A DNA stretch of 64,000 bases from Bradyrhizobium liaoningense (lineage in GTDB: Bacteria > Pseudomonadota > Alphaproteobacteria > Rhizobiales > Xanthobacteraceae): positions 124,001-188,000 of the forward strand of contig NZ_JAFCJT010000005.1 in assembly GCF_018130785.1 (NCBI RefSeq), read 5' to 3'. Below the pieces are notes generated by a model, which searched no databases, was not told where the DNA came from, and saw only the letters and a list, made by a program, of their open reading frames with translations. Made by a program: the position numbers and the translations under genes. Below, one piece after another: positions 32,905 through 42,562 of this stretch. The first letter of the stretch is position 1; every line of letters begins with the position of its first letter.

Positions 32905-33618
32905 TCACGCGATGTCCGCCGACTGAATCCGCTTCACACCGGCCTTGGCCATGTCGGCCCAGGCTTTTGCGAGCGAGCCCTGCGTGTCGATGCCGCGACA
33001 GGCGTCTTCCACCACATAGACCTCAAAACCCGCCTTGCGCGCGTCGAGCGCGGTCCAGGCGACGCAGAAATCCGTCGCAAGGCCCACGACGAAAACGCGC
33101 TTGATCTTGCGCCCCTTGAGATAGCCGGCAAGGCCCGTCGAGGTCTTGCCGTCGGCTTCCAGGAAGGCCGAATAGCTGTCGACGTCCTTGTGGAAACCCT
33201 TGCGGATGATGAGCTCGGCGTGCGGGATCGCAAGATCCTTCGACAGCGCGGCGCCATCGGTGCCTTGCACGCAATGGTCCGGCCACAGCACCTGCTTGCC
33301 GTAGGGAAGATCGACGGTCTCGAACGGCTTCTTGCCGGAATGCACGGATGCGAATGAGATGTGGCCGGGCGCGTGCCAGTCCTGCGTCATCACCACATTC
33401 GAAAATGCTTTCGAGATCTTGTTGATGACGGGCACCACCTGCTCGCCTTCCTTCACCGCGAGGCTGCCGCCGGGCAGGAAGCAGTTTTGCACGTCGATCA
33501 CGAGCAGCGCGGAAGCATCGTCCGGCTTGATCGATGCGGCCGCCAGGAGTGCGGTTGGAGCAAGGGCTACGAGAGCGCTTGTCCCAAGCGCCGCGAGGAT
33601 TTGTCGTCGATCGAGCAT
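32905..33618 (-). CDS. exported nicotinamidase/isochorismatase-family hydrolase
   Basis: 237 residues from the ATG at 33618, which has GGAGG 6 bases upstream; an upstream in-frame start at 33645 is not needed. The N-terminus (MLDRRQILAALGTSALVALA, followed by PTALLAAAS) is a twin-arginine-type signal peptide, unusual for this usually cytoplasmic enzyme. The PncA features follow: LLVIDVQNCFLPGGSL (catalytic Asp), TQDWHAPGHISFAS (metal-binding Asp/His/His), IRKGFHKDVDSYSAF (catalytic Lys) and VVGLATDFCVAWTALDARKAG (nucleophilic Cys). Nicotinamide to nicotinate conversion is the likely reaction; periplasmic location is inferred. It is monocistronic. Confidence 0.85.
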   Translation of the reverse strand: MLDRRQILAALGTSALVALAPTALLAAASIKPDDASALLVIDVQNCFLPGGSLAVKEGEQVVPVINKISKAFSNVVMTQDWHAPGHISFASVHSGKKPFETVDLPYGKQVLWPDHCVQGTDGAALSKDLAIPHAELIIRKGFHKDVDSYSAFLEADGKTSTGLAGYLKGRKIKRVFVVGLATDFCVAWTALDARKAGFEVYVVEDACRGIDTQGSLAKAWADMAKAGVKRIQSADIA

Positions 33619-33786
33619 CGTTCGCCTCCCTCCAGGATGATCCAACGGAAGCGAAGCCTAGTTCCGTTCGTATACGAACAGAAGCCCGAAAATGCAGCCG
33701 GCTTTGTCCAGCGCTTGGGCTTGCCAACCCAAACATCACTCCCGGCGGTCGCCGGGACGACACCGCGTGTATTGGACCGCCTGTCG

Positions 33787-34728
33787 CTAGCCCTTCGGCT
33801 GGATGCCGTCGCGCACGGCGCGGAAGCGGGTGAAGGCGGCCGACCATTGGTCGCGCGGGGCGCTGGCGATGATGCGCAGCGAGGCGCCGCTGCTCGAGAA
33901 GCGAATCCACTGCACCACGGTCACGGGCGTCTTGTCCTTGCCGCTGACGCCGTCGATCCGGGTCTCGAAGCCCTGCTGGCCGTTGATGCGGATCGGCTCG
34001 GACATGGTGACGCGCGACTCGCGCACGCCGGGGATCTGCAGCGCCGCCTCCTGGGCGAAGCGGGCGCGGTCGTCGGCCTGCTGCGGCGTGGCCCCGATCA
34101 GGCCCAGGATCATGAACGGCTTCGATTCATAACCCGCGCTCTCGTTGCCGTCGGCCAGGATGATGCTCGAGCCCGGCGCCAGCGTGCGGATGTCCTTGAA
34201 GTCGGCGAGATCGGTGATCTTGAACGGCATCAGCCCGATCTGCTCTTCGGCCGAGACCTGCTTGCGGGTCGTGGTGCTCGCAAACATCTGCCGCACGGCC
34301 TCGTCGGTGTAGATCCTGGTCGCATTCTCCGGGATCTGCACCGCGACATAGCCGGAGAAGCCGGCGCCCGGCACGATCATCGAGTAGCGCTTCACCGGCG
34401 TATCGCCGGCCTTGCCGCTTTCCGTGGTGAAATAGGCAAGACCCGCGGGGGTCTCGATCTTGTCCTGCTTGACGCCGGCGGTGCCGGCGGGATTGGAATT
34501 GAAGGCGCTCACGACCTCGCCATAGGCCGCCGGCGGCAGCTCGGTGATCAGCACCTTGACGTTGCCGTCCGTGCTCTCGAAGCCCGGAAACGTCTTGGCC
34601 GTGCTGAGGCCGACCAGCGGCACCATGCCGAGGCGCAAGCCGGGCGGGAAAACGGCGTCGGCGGCGAGCGCCGGAAACGCCGCCGCGGCGAGGAGGGCGA
34701 GCGCGGTGAGGGGGCGGATCAGCTTCAT
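33787..34728 (-). CDS. exported protein of unknown function
   Basis: 313 residues with a clear signal peptide (MKLIRPLTALALLAAAAFPA, then LAAD). I do not recognise a named domain. The mature protein shows VFPPGLRLGMVPLVGLSTAK, PAAYGEVVSAFNS, VPGAGFSGYVAVQIPENA, SSIILADGNESAGYESKPFM, and a C-terminal VVQWIRFSSSGASLRIIASA. The alternating hydrophobic pattern suggests a beta-rich periplasmic fold. It is encoded upstream of, and on the opposite strand from, dnaK with a 393-bp divergent gap between starts. It is likely monocistronic. Confidence 0.7.
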   Translation of the reverse strand: MKLIRPLTALALLAAAAFPALAADAVFPPGLRLGMVPLVGLSTAKTFPGFESTDGNVKVLITELPPAAYGEVVSAFNSNPAGTAGVKQDKIETPAGLAYFTTESGKAGDTPVKRYSMIVPGAGFSGYVAVQIPENATRIYTDEAVRQMFASTTTRKQVSAEEQIGLMPFKITDLADFKDIRTLAPGSSIILADGNESAGYESKPFMILGLIGATPQQADDRARFAQEAALQIPGVRESRVTMSEPIRINGQQGFETRIDGVSGKDKTPVTVVQWIRFSSSGASLRIIASAPRDQWSAAFTRFRAVRDGIQPKG

Positions 34729-34989
34729 GGGCCCTCTGATTGGTTCACATTGAGGCCGTCCGATGGTCGGCCATCGTGCCGCTTTGTCGCGCGAAGCAGC
34801 CTCAAGGGCGGCTGGCTGGCCGCCCGCCTTTTACCGGGTTTGGCCTTCCGGCAACAGGGCAGGATGGATCACGGTGGCGGGGCCGGCGATAACTGAACCT
34901 GTTAATAATTCCTCACCCGCAAGGGCGGTTGAGCCCGGATATGATCTTCCAAAACCCAATGTTTTCACGGCCGAAACTTGCGTTCGGTC

Positions 34990-35019
34990 CTTGCAGGCCC
35001 CTCCCCCCCTCCTATATGA
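34990..35019 (+). promoter_or_regulatory. heat-shock sigma-32 (RpoH) type promoter of dnaK
   Basis: CTTG at 34990-34993, a 17-base spacer, then CCTATATGA at 35011-35019. This fits the alphaproteobacterial RpoH pattern CTTG-N17/18-CYTATNT. It lies about 100 bp before the dnaK ATG. The rest of the 34729-35121 gap holds no recognised signal besides the divergent start of the exported-protein gene. No CIRCE operator is present, so dnaK here appears RpoH-controlled rather than HrcA-controlled. Confidence 0.8.
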
Positions 35020-35121
35020 CCCCCAATCATCGCAATATCGCGGATGTTTGATCTTAGGGGGTTTGGATCGGGTGCCTTCTGGGCCCAACCAGCCTGCCGC
35101 AAAAACAAGGATATCAGGACC

Positions 35122-37023
<1,902 letters not shown>

Positions 37024-37072
37024 ACCCCAAGAGGGTGACGATGCGGACGGCTTGGACCCCACACGCGCTACC

Positions 37073-37097
37073 GGCCTCCTCCCTCACGGGGGAGGCC
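37073..37097 (+). terminator. hairpin between dnaK and dnaJ (attenuator-like)
   Basis: GGCCTCCTCCC, a 4-base loop, then GGGGGAGGCC, 50 bp after the dnaK stop. It is a very stable G/C stem without a following T run. It may partly terminate dnaK transcripts or protect the dnaK mRNA 3' end and so lower dnaJ relative to dnaK. The rest of the 245-bp gap to dnaJ shows no other clear signal. Confidence 0.55.
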
Positions 37098-37268
37098 GTC
37101 GTGTCGGGCTCGGCGGGGCATGGCCTCGTTACGATCGATCAATTCCCAGCCGCTATGATGAACGCCGCCGTGCTGCCCTCTGCCGCGAAGCGAAGGGCTG
37201 CTTATATCGTCTCATGGCGACGTCGTTTCACTCCGACTTGATTCGCGATTGGATAGACCGAGTTCAAC

Positions 37269-38402
37269 ATGCCCACGTCCACCAAGCGCTGCTATTATGA
37301 GACCCTGGAAGTCGAGCGCACTGCCGACGATTCCGTCCTGAAATCGTCCTTCCGCAAGCTTGCGATGAAATTCCACCCGGACCGTAATCCCGGGGACGAC
37401 ACCAGCGAAGTCAAGTTCAAGGAAATCAACGAGGCCTACGAGGTTCTCAAGGACAAGGACAAGCGCGCGGCCTATGACCGCTTCGGCCATGCGGCCTTCG
37501 AGCAGGGCGGCCCCGGCGGCGGCGCCGGTTTCGGCGCGGGCTTCGCCTCCTCTTTCTCCGACATCTTCGAAGACCTGTTCGGCATGGCCGGGCAGCGCGG
37601 CCGCGGCGGCCGCGAGCGTGGCGCCGACCTGCGCTACAACATGGAAATCACGCTCGAGGAAGCCTTTAGCGGCAAGACCGCGCAGATCGAGATTCCGGTC
37701 TCCGTCACCTGCGAGGCCTGCTCGGGCATCGGCGCCAAGGCCGGCACCAAGCCGAAGACCTGCTCGACCTGCGGCGGCGCCGGCCGCGTGCGGCAGTCAC
37801 AGGGCTTCTTCACGCTGGAGCGCACCTGCCTGGGCTGCCAGGGCCGTGGCCAGATGATCGAGGACGCCTGCCCGTCCTGCTCCGGCCAGGGCCGGGTCAC
37901 CCGCGAGCGGACGCTGTCGGTCAACATTCCCCCGGGTGTCGAGGACGGCACGCGGATCAGGCTCGCCGGCGAAGGCGAGGCCGGGGTCCGCGGCGGCCCG
38001 CCCGGCGACCTCTACATCTTCCTGTCGCTGGCCCAGCACCAGCTGTTCCAGCGCGACGGCGCCGACCTGCATTGCCGGGTGCCGATCTCGATGGTGACGG
38101 CCGCCCTCGGCGGCGAATTCGAGGTGCCGACCATCGACAGCGGCAAAACCAGGGTGAAGGTGCCGGCCGGAACCCAGTCGGGCCGCCGATTCCGCATTGC
38201 ATCAAAAGGCATGCCGGTGCTGCGCTCGCGGCAGATGGGCGACATGTATGTCCAGGTCGCGGTCGAGACTCCGCAGAATCTCACCAAGAAACAGCAGGAA
38301 TTGCTGGCCGAGTTTGAAAAGCTCTCCTCCGGCAATACCCAGCCCGAATCCGTCGGCTTCTTCGCCAAGGTCAAGGATCTGTTCAGCAATCGGGCGAGCT
38401 GA
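37269..38402 (+). CDS. dnaJ: molecular chaperone DnaJ
   Basis: Hsp40 cochaperone of DnaK. 377 residues: J domain ([20 protein letters not shown], with the HPD triad in [10 protein letters not shown]), a Gly/Phe-rich linker ([20 protein letters not shown]), four zinc-binding CxxCxGxG repeats ([32 protein letters not shown]) and the C-terminal peptide-binding domains. Complete type I DnaJ. It is downstream of dnaK with a hairpin in between and is followed 88 bp later by pmtA. Confidence 0.98.
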   Translation: MPTSTKRCYYETLEVERTADDSVLKSSFRKLAMKFHPDRNPGDDTSEVKFKEINEAYEVLKDKDKRAAYDRFGHAAFEQGGPGGGAGFGAGFASSFSDIFEDLFGMAGQRGRGGRERGADLRYNMEITLEEAFSGKTAQIEIPVSVTCEACSGIGAKAGTKPKTCSTCGGAGRVRQSQGFFTLERTCLGCQGRGQMIEDACPSCSGQGRVTRERTLSVNIPPGVEDGTRIRLAGEGEAGVRGGPPGDLYIFLSLAQHQLFQRDGADLHCRVPISMVTAALGGEFEVPTIDSGKTRVKVPAGTQSGRRFRIASKGMPVLRSRQMGDMYVQVAVETPQNLTKKQQELLAEFEKLSSGNTQPESVGFFAKVKDLFSNRAS

Positions 38403-38490
38403 CTCGTCTTGACCGTATCGCCTTCGGCCTATACCTGTTTATGACCATTTTCTGACACGCCGCGGTCCTGCGGTCCCGTCCGGTCCAGAC

Positions 38491-39090
38491 ATGCCATTGC
38501 CATCGTCCGCGCGTGCGTTGAAAAAGCCTCGTCTCGATGACGAGGTGCGTTTTCTCAGATCGTGGATCGAAAAGCCCCTGCACATGGGCGCGGTGATGCC
38601 GTCGGGCAAGCTGCTTGCCCGGACCATGGCGCATTACGTCGACGTCAATTCGGACGCGCCTGTGGTTGAGCTCGGGCCCGGCACCGGCGCCATCACTTCG
38701 GCCCTGGTTGAGCGCGGCGTCGACCAGAAGCGCCTCGTCCTCGTCGAATACAATCCCGGCTTCTGCGCCCTGCTGCGCGACCGCTATCCGCAAGCCAAGG
38801 TGGTGCAGGGCGATGCCTATCGCCTGCGCGACACGCTCTGGAACGTGCTGAGCGCGCCGGCATCCGCAGTGGTCTCCGGCTTGCCGCTCGTGACAAAACC
38901 GATGCTGACGCGGCTCCGGCTGATCCGCGACGCCTTCACGGCGCTGGCGCCGGGCGCGCCCTTCGTGCAGTTCACCTATGCGGTGGTGCCGCCGATCCCG
39001 AAATCGCTTCCCGGCGTGTCCACAGAGGCCTCGGAGCGGATCTGGATGAACCTTCCGCCGGCCCGCGTCTGGGTGTATCGCAAGGACTAA
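38491..39090 (+). CDS. pmtA: phosphatidylethanolamine N-methyltransferase PmtA (rhizobial type)
   Basis: 199-residue SAM-dependent methyltransferase. Seen: RFLRSWIEKPLHMGAVMPSG (conserved in the Sinorhizobium/Rhodobacter-type PmtA and related KsgA-like family), SAM-binding VVELGPGTGAITSALVERG, LVEYNPGFCALLRDRYP, VVSGLPLVTKP, and FVQFTYAVVPPIPK. It makes phosphatidylcholine by successive methylation of phosphatidylethanolamine at the membrane. In Bradyrhizobium, pmtA next to dnaKJ is an established arrangement and phosphatidylcholine is needed for efficient symbiosis. The assignment as PmtA rather than a general rRNA adenine methyltransferase-like protein rests on motif pattern and context. 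Confidence 0.88.
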   Translation: MPLPSSARALKKPRLDDEVRFLRSWIEKPLHMGAVMPSGKLLARTMAHYVDVNSDAPVVELGPGTGAITSALVERGVDQKRLVLVEYNPGFCALLRDRYPQAKVVQGDAYRLRDTLWNVLSAPASAVVSGLPLVTKPMLTRLRLIRDAFTALAPGAPFVQFTYAVVPPIPKSLPGVSTEASERIWMNLPPARVWVYRKD

Positions 39091-39147
39091 TTCCGCCGGC
39101 ATTCTCCTTTGCGCGGCGGGCTCGTTTCGCCGAACGCATGGAAGCGG

Positions 39148-39726
39148 ATGCCCGCACCTAAAATCCTGATCATTCCCGGCTCGCTGCGCGCCGGCTCGCA
39201 CAATGCGAAGCTGGCGGCGGTCATCGCCTATGAATTCGCCCAGGCCGGTGTCGATGTCACCCGCGTTTCGCTCGCCGATTTTCCGCTGCCGATCTATGAC
39301 GGCGATCTCCAGGTCAAGTCCGGCGTGCCCAGGCACGCAATCAACCTCAAGCGCATGATCGGCACGCATCATGGCGTGCTGTTCGTCTCGCCCGAATACA
39401 ACGCCTCGGTGCCGCCGCTGCTGAAGAATGCGATCGACTGGGTCAGCCGCGTGCAGGATCCGCACGAGGCGCGCGGCGACGTGTTTCGCAACCGCGCCTT
39501 CGCGCTCGCCGGCGCCTCGCAGAGCCGGCTCGGTGCCGCGCGCGCGCTCCAGGCGTTGCGGCTGATCCTGACCTCCTGCCACGCCAATGTGATTGCCAGC
39601 CAGCTCACGCTCGCCTTTGCCGACCAGGCCTATGACGATATGGACAGGCTGAAGAACGAGGGCGACATCGCCGCGTTGAAGGAGCTGGTGGCGCAGTTGA
39701 TCGACATTTCCCAACGCATGATGTGA
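39148..39726 (+). CDS. NADPH-dependent FMN reductase family flavoprotein
   Basis: 192 residues from the ATG at 39148. Flavodoxin-like fold of the NADPH-dependent FMN/azo/chromate reductase group: ILIIPGSLRAGSHNAKLAAV (phosphate-binding GSLRxxSxN loop), VSLADFPLPIYDGDLQ, GVLFVSPEYNASVPPLLKNA (SPEYNxSxP flavin motif) and ASQSRLGAARALQALRLILT. The substrate is not predictable. It is followed 6 bp later by pyrF, so the two are likely co-transcribed. A start at 39109 is possible but adds a segment with no match. Confidence 0.9.
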   Translation: MPAPKILIIPGSLRAGSHNAKLAAVIAYEFAQAGVDVTRVSLADFPLPIYDGDLQVKSGVPRHAINLKRMIGTHHGVLFVSPEYNASVPPLLKNAIDWVSRVQDPHEARGDVFRNRAFALAGASQSRLGAARALQALRLILTSCHANVIASQLTLAFADQAYDDMDRLKNEGDIAALKELVAQLIDISQRMM

Positions 39727-39732
39727 GGTGAC

Positions 39733-40443
39733 ATGACGCCAGCCGAAATCGCCCCGAAAGACCGCCTGATCGTTGCGCTCGATCTGCCCAGCGTCGATGC
39801 CGCGGAGGCGATGATCGCGAAGCTCGGCGACAGCGTCACGTTCTACAAGATCGGCTATCAGCTCGCTTATGCCGGCGGCCTGCCGCTGATCGGCAAGCTC
39901 GCCGACAAGGGCAAGAAGGTGTTTGCCGATCTCAAGATGCACGACATCGGCAACACGGTGACGCGCGGTGTCGAGAGTGTCGCCAGGCTGGGCGCGACTT
40001 TCCTCACCGTGCACGCCTATCCGCAGACCATGAAGGGCGCCGTCGAAGGCCGCGGCAGCGCGAGCCTGCAGATCCTCGCCGTCACGGTGCTGACGTCCTA
40101 CAACGACGACGATCTGCACGCGGCCGGCTATCGGCTCAGCGTCTCCGAGTTGGTCGAAGCGCGCGCGCAGCAGGCGCAGGTGCTTGGCGTCGACGGGCTG
40201 GTGTCCTCGCCCGAAGAGGTCGGTGCCTTGCGCAAGATCGTCGGACACCAGATGCACCTCGTCACGCCCGGCATCCGGCCGGCAGGCGCGGCGAGCGGCG
40301 ACCAGAAGCGCATCATGACGCCGGGCCGCGCGATTGGTGCCGGCGCCGATTATCTCGTCGTCGGGCGGCCGGTGGTGGAAGCCGCCGATCCCAAGGCGAT
40401 CGCCGAGGCCATCCAGTTCGAGATCGCGCAAGCGCTCGGCTGA
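39733..40443 (+). CDS. pyrF: orotidine 5'-phosphate decarboxylase
   Basis: Last step of UMP synthesis. 236 residues. Seen: [34 protein letters not shown], the catalytic [20 protein letters not shown] (Asp-Lys-Asp network), [13 protein letters not shown], and [20 protein letters not shown] and VGRPVV for phosphate binding. Complete. It lies between the FMN reductase gene and a DUF1330 gene. Confidence 0.97.
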   Translation: MTPAEIAPKDRLIVALDLPSVDAAEAMIAKLGDSVTFYKIGYQLAYAGGLPLIGKLADKGKKVFADLKMHDIGNTVTRGVESVARLGATFLTVHAYPQTMKGAVEGRGSASLQILAVTVLTSYNDDDLHAAGYRLSVSELVEARAQQAQVLGVDGLVSSPEEVGALRKIVGHQMHLVTPGIRPAGAASGDQKRIMTPGRAIGAGADYLVVGRPVVEAADPKAIAEAIQFEIAQALG

Positions 40444-40471
40444 TCAAGTTGATCAAACAGGGAGAAGAACA

Positions 40472-40774
40472 ATGGCAAAGGGCTACTGGATCGGACGCGT
40501 CGACGTGAGCAATGACGAAGGCTACAGGCCCTATGCCGTCGCCAACGGTCCGATCTTCAAGAAATGGGGCGGCCGCTTCGTCGTTCGCGCCGGCAAGTTC
40601 ACCACCGTCGAAGGCCAAAGCCGCACCCGCAACGTCGTGATTGAATTTCCGGACTACGAGACCGCGATCGCCTGCTACAACTCGCCGGAATACCAGGCCA
40701 ACATCAAGGTGCGCCAGCCGCACTCCATCGCGGACCTCATCATCATCGAGGGCTACGACGGCCCGCAGCCCTGA
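40472..40774 (+). CDS. DUF1330 family protein
   Basis: 100 residues with a GGGAGAAG ribosome-binding site before the ATG at 40472. DUF1330 features: AKGYWIGRVDVSNDEGYRPY, IFKKWGGRFVVRAGKFTTVE, VVIEFPDYETAIACYNSPEY and IKVRQPHSIADLIIIEGYDG. The fold is a dimeric alpha/beta (ferredoxin-like) barrel; biochemical function is not established. It lies 28 bp after pyrF and before a strong hairpin, so it probably ends the transcript. Confidence 0.88.
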   Translation: MAKGYWIGRVDVSNDEGYRPYAVANGPIFKKWGGRFVVRAGKFTTVEGQSRTRNVVIEFPDYETAIACYNSPEYQANIKVRQPHSIADLIIIEGYDGPQP

Positions 40775-40781
40775 AGACGGA

Positions 40782-40836
40782 CTGTCGCGAGAGCCGATCC
40801 TGGATTGACGCGAGCATTGTCGGCTCTCGCGGACAG
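40782..40836 (+). terminator. long-stem hairpin after the DUF1330 gene
   Basis: Arms CTGTCGCGAGAGCCGA (40782-40797) and TCGGCTCTCGCGGACAG (40820-40836), paired over 16 bases with one bulge and a 22-base loop. It starts 8 bp after the stop codon. No T run follows, so it may be a Rho-independent terminator only in part, or an mRNA 3' stabiliser. Confidence 0.65.
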
Positions 40837-41183
40837 CACGCGCGTGCGACCATCGCACGCGATCGGGAGAGCGTCGCAGACATCTCCGCTCGCACTTACG
40901 CCGACATCACCTTGCATCATCTTGACGGACTCATTCGCTTGAACGCGTGAGTGAGGTTCGCGCCTGAGACGAAGACTGTGGCCGTTATTGGGTCCACCAG
41001 CTTGCCGTATTCTTTTGTCCCCAAATGGGGATTGCTGCACCGCTCTCCTTTCATCCAAGGTTGCTTGATTGAAGCCCACATCGTTTGGTGATGGGCAGCA
41101 AGCCAAACCCGAAATCTGCGACGTCCATGACGGGCCGCAATGCGACCCGCGTCGCGCATTTCCATGCAACGGGAGCGGAGATC
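40837..41183. other. 347-bp gap upstream of the RTX gene
   Basis: No convincing gene. An in-frame upstream ATG of the RTX reading frame is at 41085 but lacks a ribosome-binding site and encodes a basic, non-repeat stretch. The sequence drops in G/C near 40905-41075 (CTTGCATCATCTTGACGGAC, TTTCATCCAAGGTTGCTTGA), consistent with a promoter region for the secretion cluster. No confident -35/-10 pair is called. Confidence 0.5.
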
Positions 41184-42485
41184 ATGGCACTGATCATCGG
41201 AACAGCAGGCGACGATGTGTTGCCTGGCACGAATTTAGACGATCAGATCTTTGGCCTTCAAGGCAACGACACCATTACTGGCCTGGATGGCAATGATGAA
41301 GTAAGCGGCGGCGCGGGCAATGATTCCATCGATGGCGGTGCCGGCGACGACACCCTTGATGGAAATGCCGGTATCGATACGATCACCGGTGGCGCCGGCG
41401 CCGACACGATCAACGGCGGCGCGGGCGACGACACGCTGAGCGGAAATGCCGGCGCCGACATCATCCATGGCGACCAAGGCAACGACACCATCGATGGTGG
41501 AAACGGCGCTGATCAGCTCTTTGGTGACGCCGGTGACGACGACATCCACGGCGGCGACGGCATTGATGAGATTCATGGCGGCGCGGGTGCCGACACCCTG
41601 TGGGGCGACGCCGGCGACGATACGTTGAGCGGCGACGCCGGCGATGACGTCTTGAATGGCGGCGACGGTAACGACGTACTCAACGGTGGATTCGGAGATG
41701 ACACCCTGAATGGCGATGCCGGCAACGACACGCTGAACGGCGGACTTGGCAATGACCTGCTGAACGGCGGTACCGGTGACGACATCCTGAACGGCGGTTT
41801 GGGCGCCGATACGCTCAATGGTGGCGATGGCAACGACACCATGCACGGCGACGCGGGCGACGACATCATGGACGGCGGCGCCGGTAACGATACGATGTTC
41901 GGCGATGCCGGAGACGACGAGATGGCCGGCGGCGCGGGCAACGATGCCATGAGCGGCGGCGCCGGTGATGACGAAATGAGCGGCGGAACCGGCAACGACA
42001 CGCTCGACGGCGACGCCGGAGATGACACGCTCGATGGCGGCGACGGCACCGATGTCCTGAACGGCGAGGCTGGGGCTGACATCCTGTCGGGCGGCGCCGG
42101 CAATGACACCCTGAGCGGCGGTGACGGCGATGACGAGTTGGACGGCGGCAATGGCGCCGACACTCTCAACGGTGGACTCGGCGACGATGTGCTGACGGGC
42201 GGTGCTGGTACCGATACGCACAATTTCGGCGACAACACAGCCACGAACTTCGGCAACGATGAAGTCACCGATCTCAGCTTTGCCGATGGCGATGCCGTTG
42301 TTGTCGACGCTCCGCCAGGCTTTGACCCGGCTACAGTGGTAGTGGACGACGACGGCACCAACACCGTGCTGGATTTCGGCTTCGGCGCCATCCAGCTCGA
42401 TGGCATCACGGGCGGCGCGACACCGTTCGAGTCGATCGACGACATCAACACTGCCGCCGGTTATACGGCCGTTGACGTTGTCTAG
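41184..42485 (+). CDS. RTX calcium-binding repeat protein, type I secretion substrate
   Basis: 433 residues from the ATG at 41184, chosen for the GGGAG site 8 bases upstream and because the repeats start five residues later. Residues 6-347 are about 38 consecutive RTX nonapeptides of the form GGxGxDxLx (for example [27 protein letters not shown]), which bind calcium as a parallel beta roll after export. The C-terminal 86 residues ([20 protein letters not shown] onward, ending [14 protein letters not shown]) hold no Cys and resemble a type I secretion signal region. There is no enzyme, toxin or adhesion domain. The exporter genes follow directly. Very acidic; an extracellular structural or calcium-buffering role is inferred. 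Confidence 0.92.
   Translation: MALIIGTAGDDVLPGTNLDDQIFGLQGNDTITGLDGNDEVSGGAGNDSIDGGAGDDTLDGNAGIDTITGGAGADTINGGAGDDTLSGNAGADIIHGDQGNDTIDGGNGADQLFGDAGDDDIHGGDGIDEIHGGAGADTLWGDAGDDTLSGDAGDDVLNGGDGNDVLNGGFGDDTLNGDAGNDTLNGGLGNDLLNGGTGDDILNGGLGADTLNGGDGNDTMHGDAGDDIMDGGAGNDTMFGDAGDDEMAGGAGNDAMSGGAGDDEMSGGTGNDTLDGDAGDDTLDGGDGTDVLNGEAGADILSGGAGNDTLSGGDGDDELDGGNGADTLNGGLGDDVLTGGAGTDTHNFGDNTATNFGNDEVTDLSFADGDAVVVDAPPGFDPATVVVDDDGTNTVLDFGFGAIQLDGITGGATPFESIDDINTAAGYTAVDVV
41199..42224. repeat. 27-bp tandem repeat tract encoding RTX nonapeptides
   Basis: About 38 degenerate 27-bp units, one per nonapeptide, with GGCGGCGCCGGCAACGAC-like cores. Codon choices vary between units, so the tract is conserved at the protein level more than the DNA level. 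It creates long spurious open frames on the opposite strand. Confidence 0.9.
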
Positions 42486-42562
42486 TGCCGACTAGCAGCG
42501 GGGCGGCTGTCAGGCCGCCCCGCCCTCTGCATGTTTTCAGTCAGTGATAGTGCCGGCCAGTT

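Noticed and set aside
41199..42224. Tandem repeats as a CRISPR array
   Set aside because: Units are contiguous 27-bp coding repeats without spacers, and no cas genes are present.
41235..42451. Long minus-strand frames rich in Val/Ala/Ile or Ser/Pro across the RTX tract
   Set aside because: They arise from the 27-bp periodicity of the RTX repeats on the coding strand. The plus strand has the correct RTX motif, ribosome-binding site and exporter genes.
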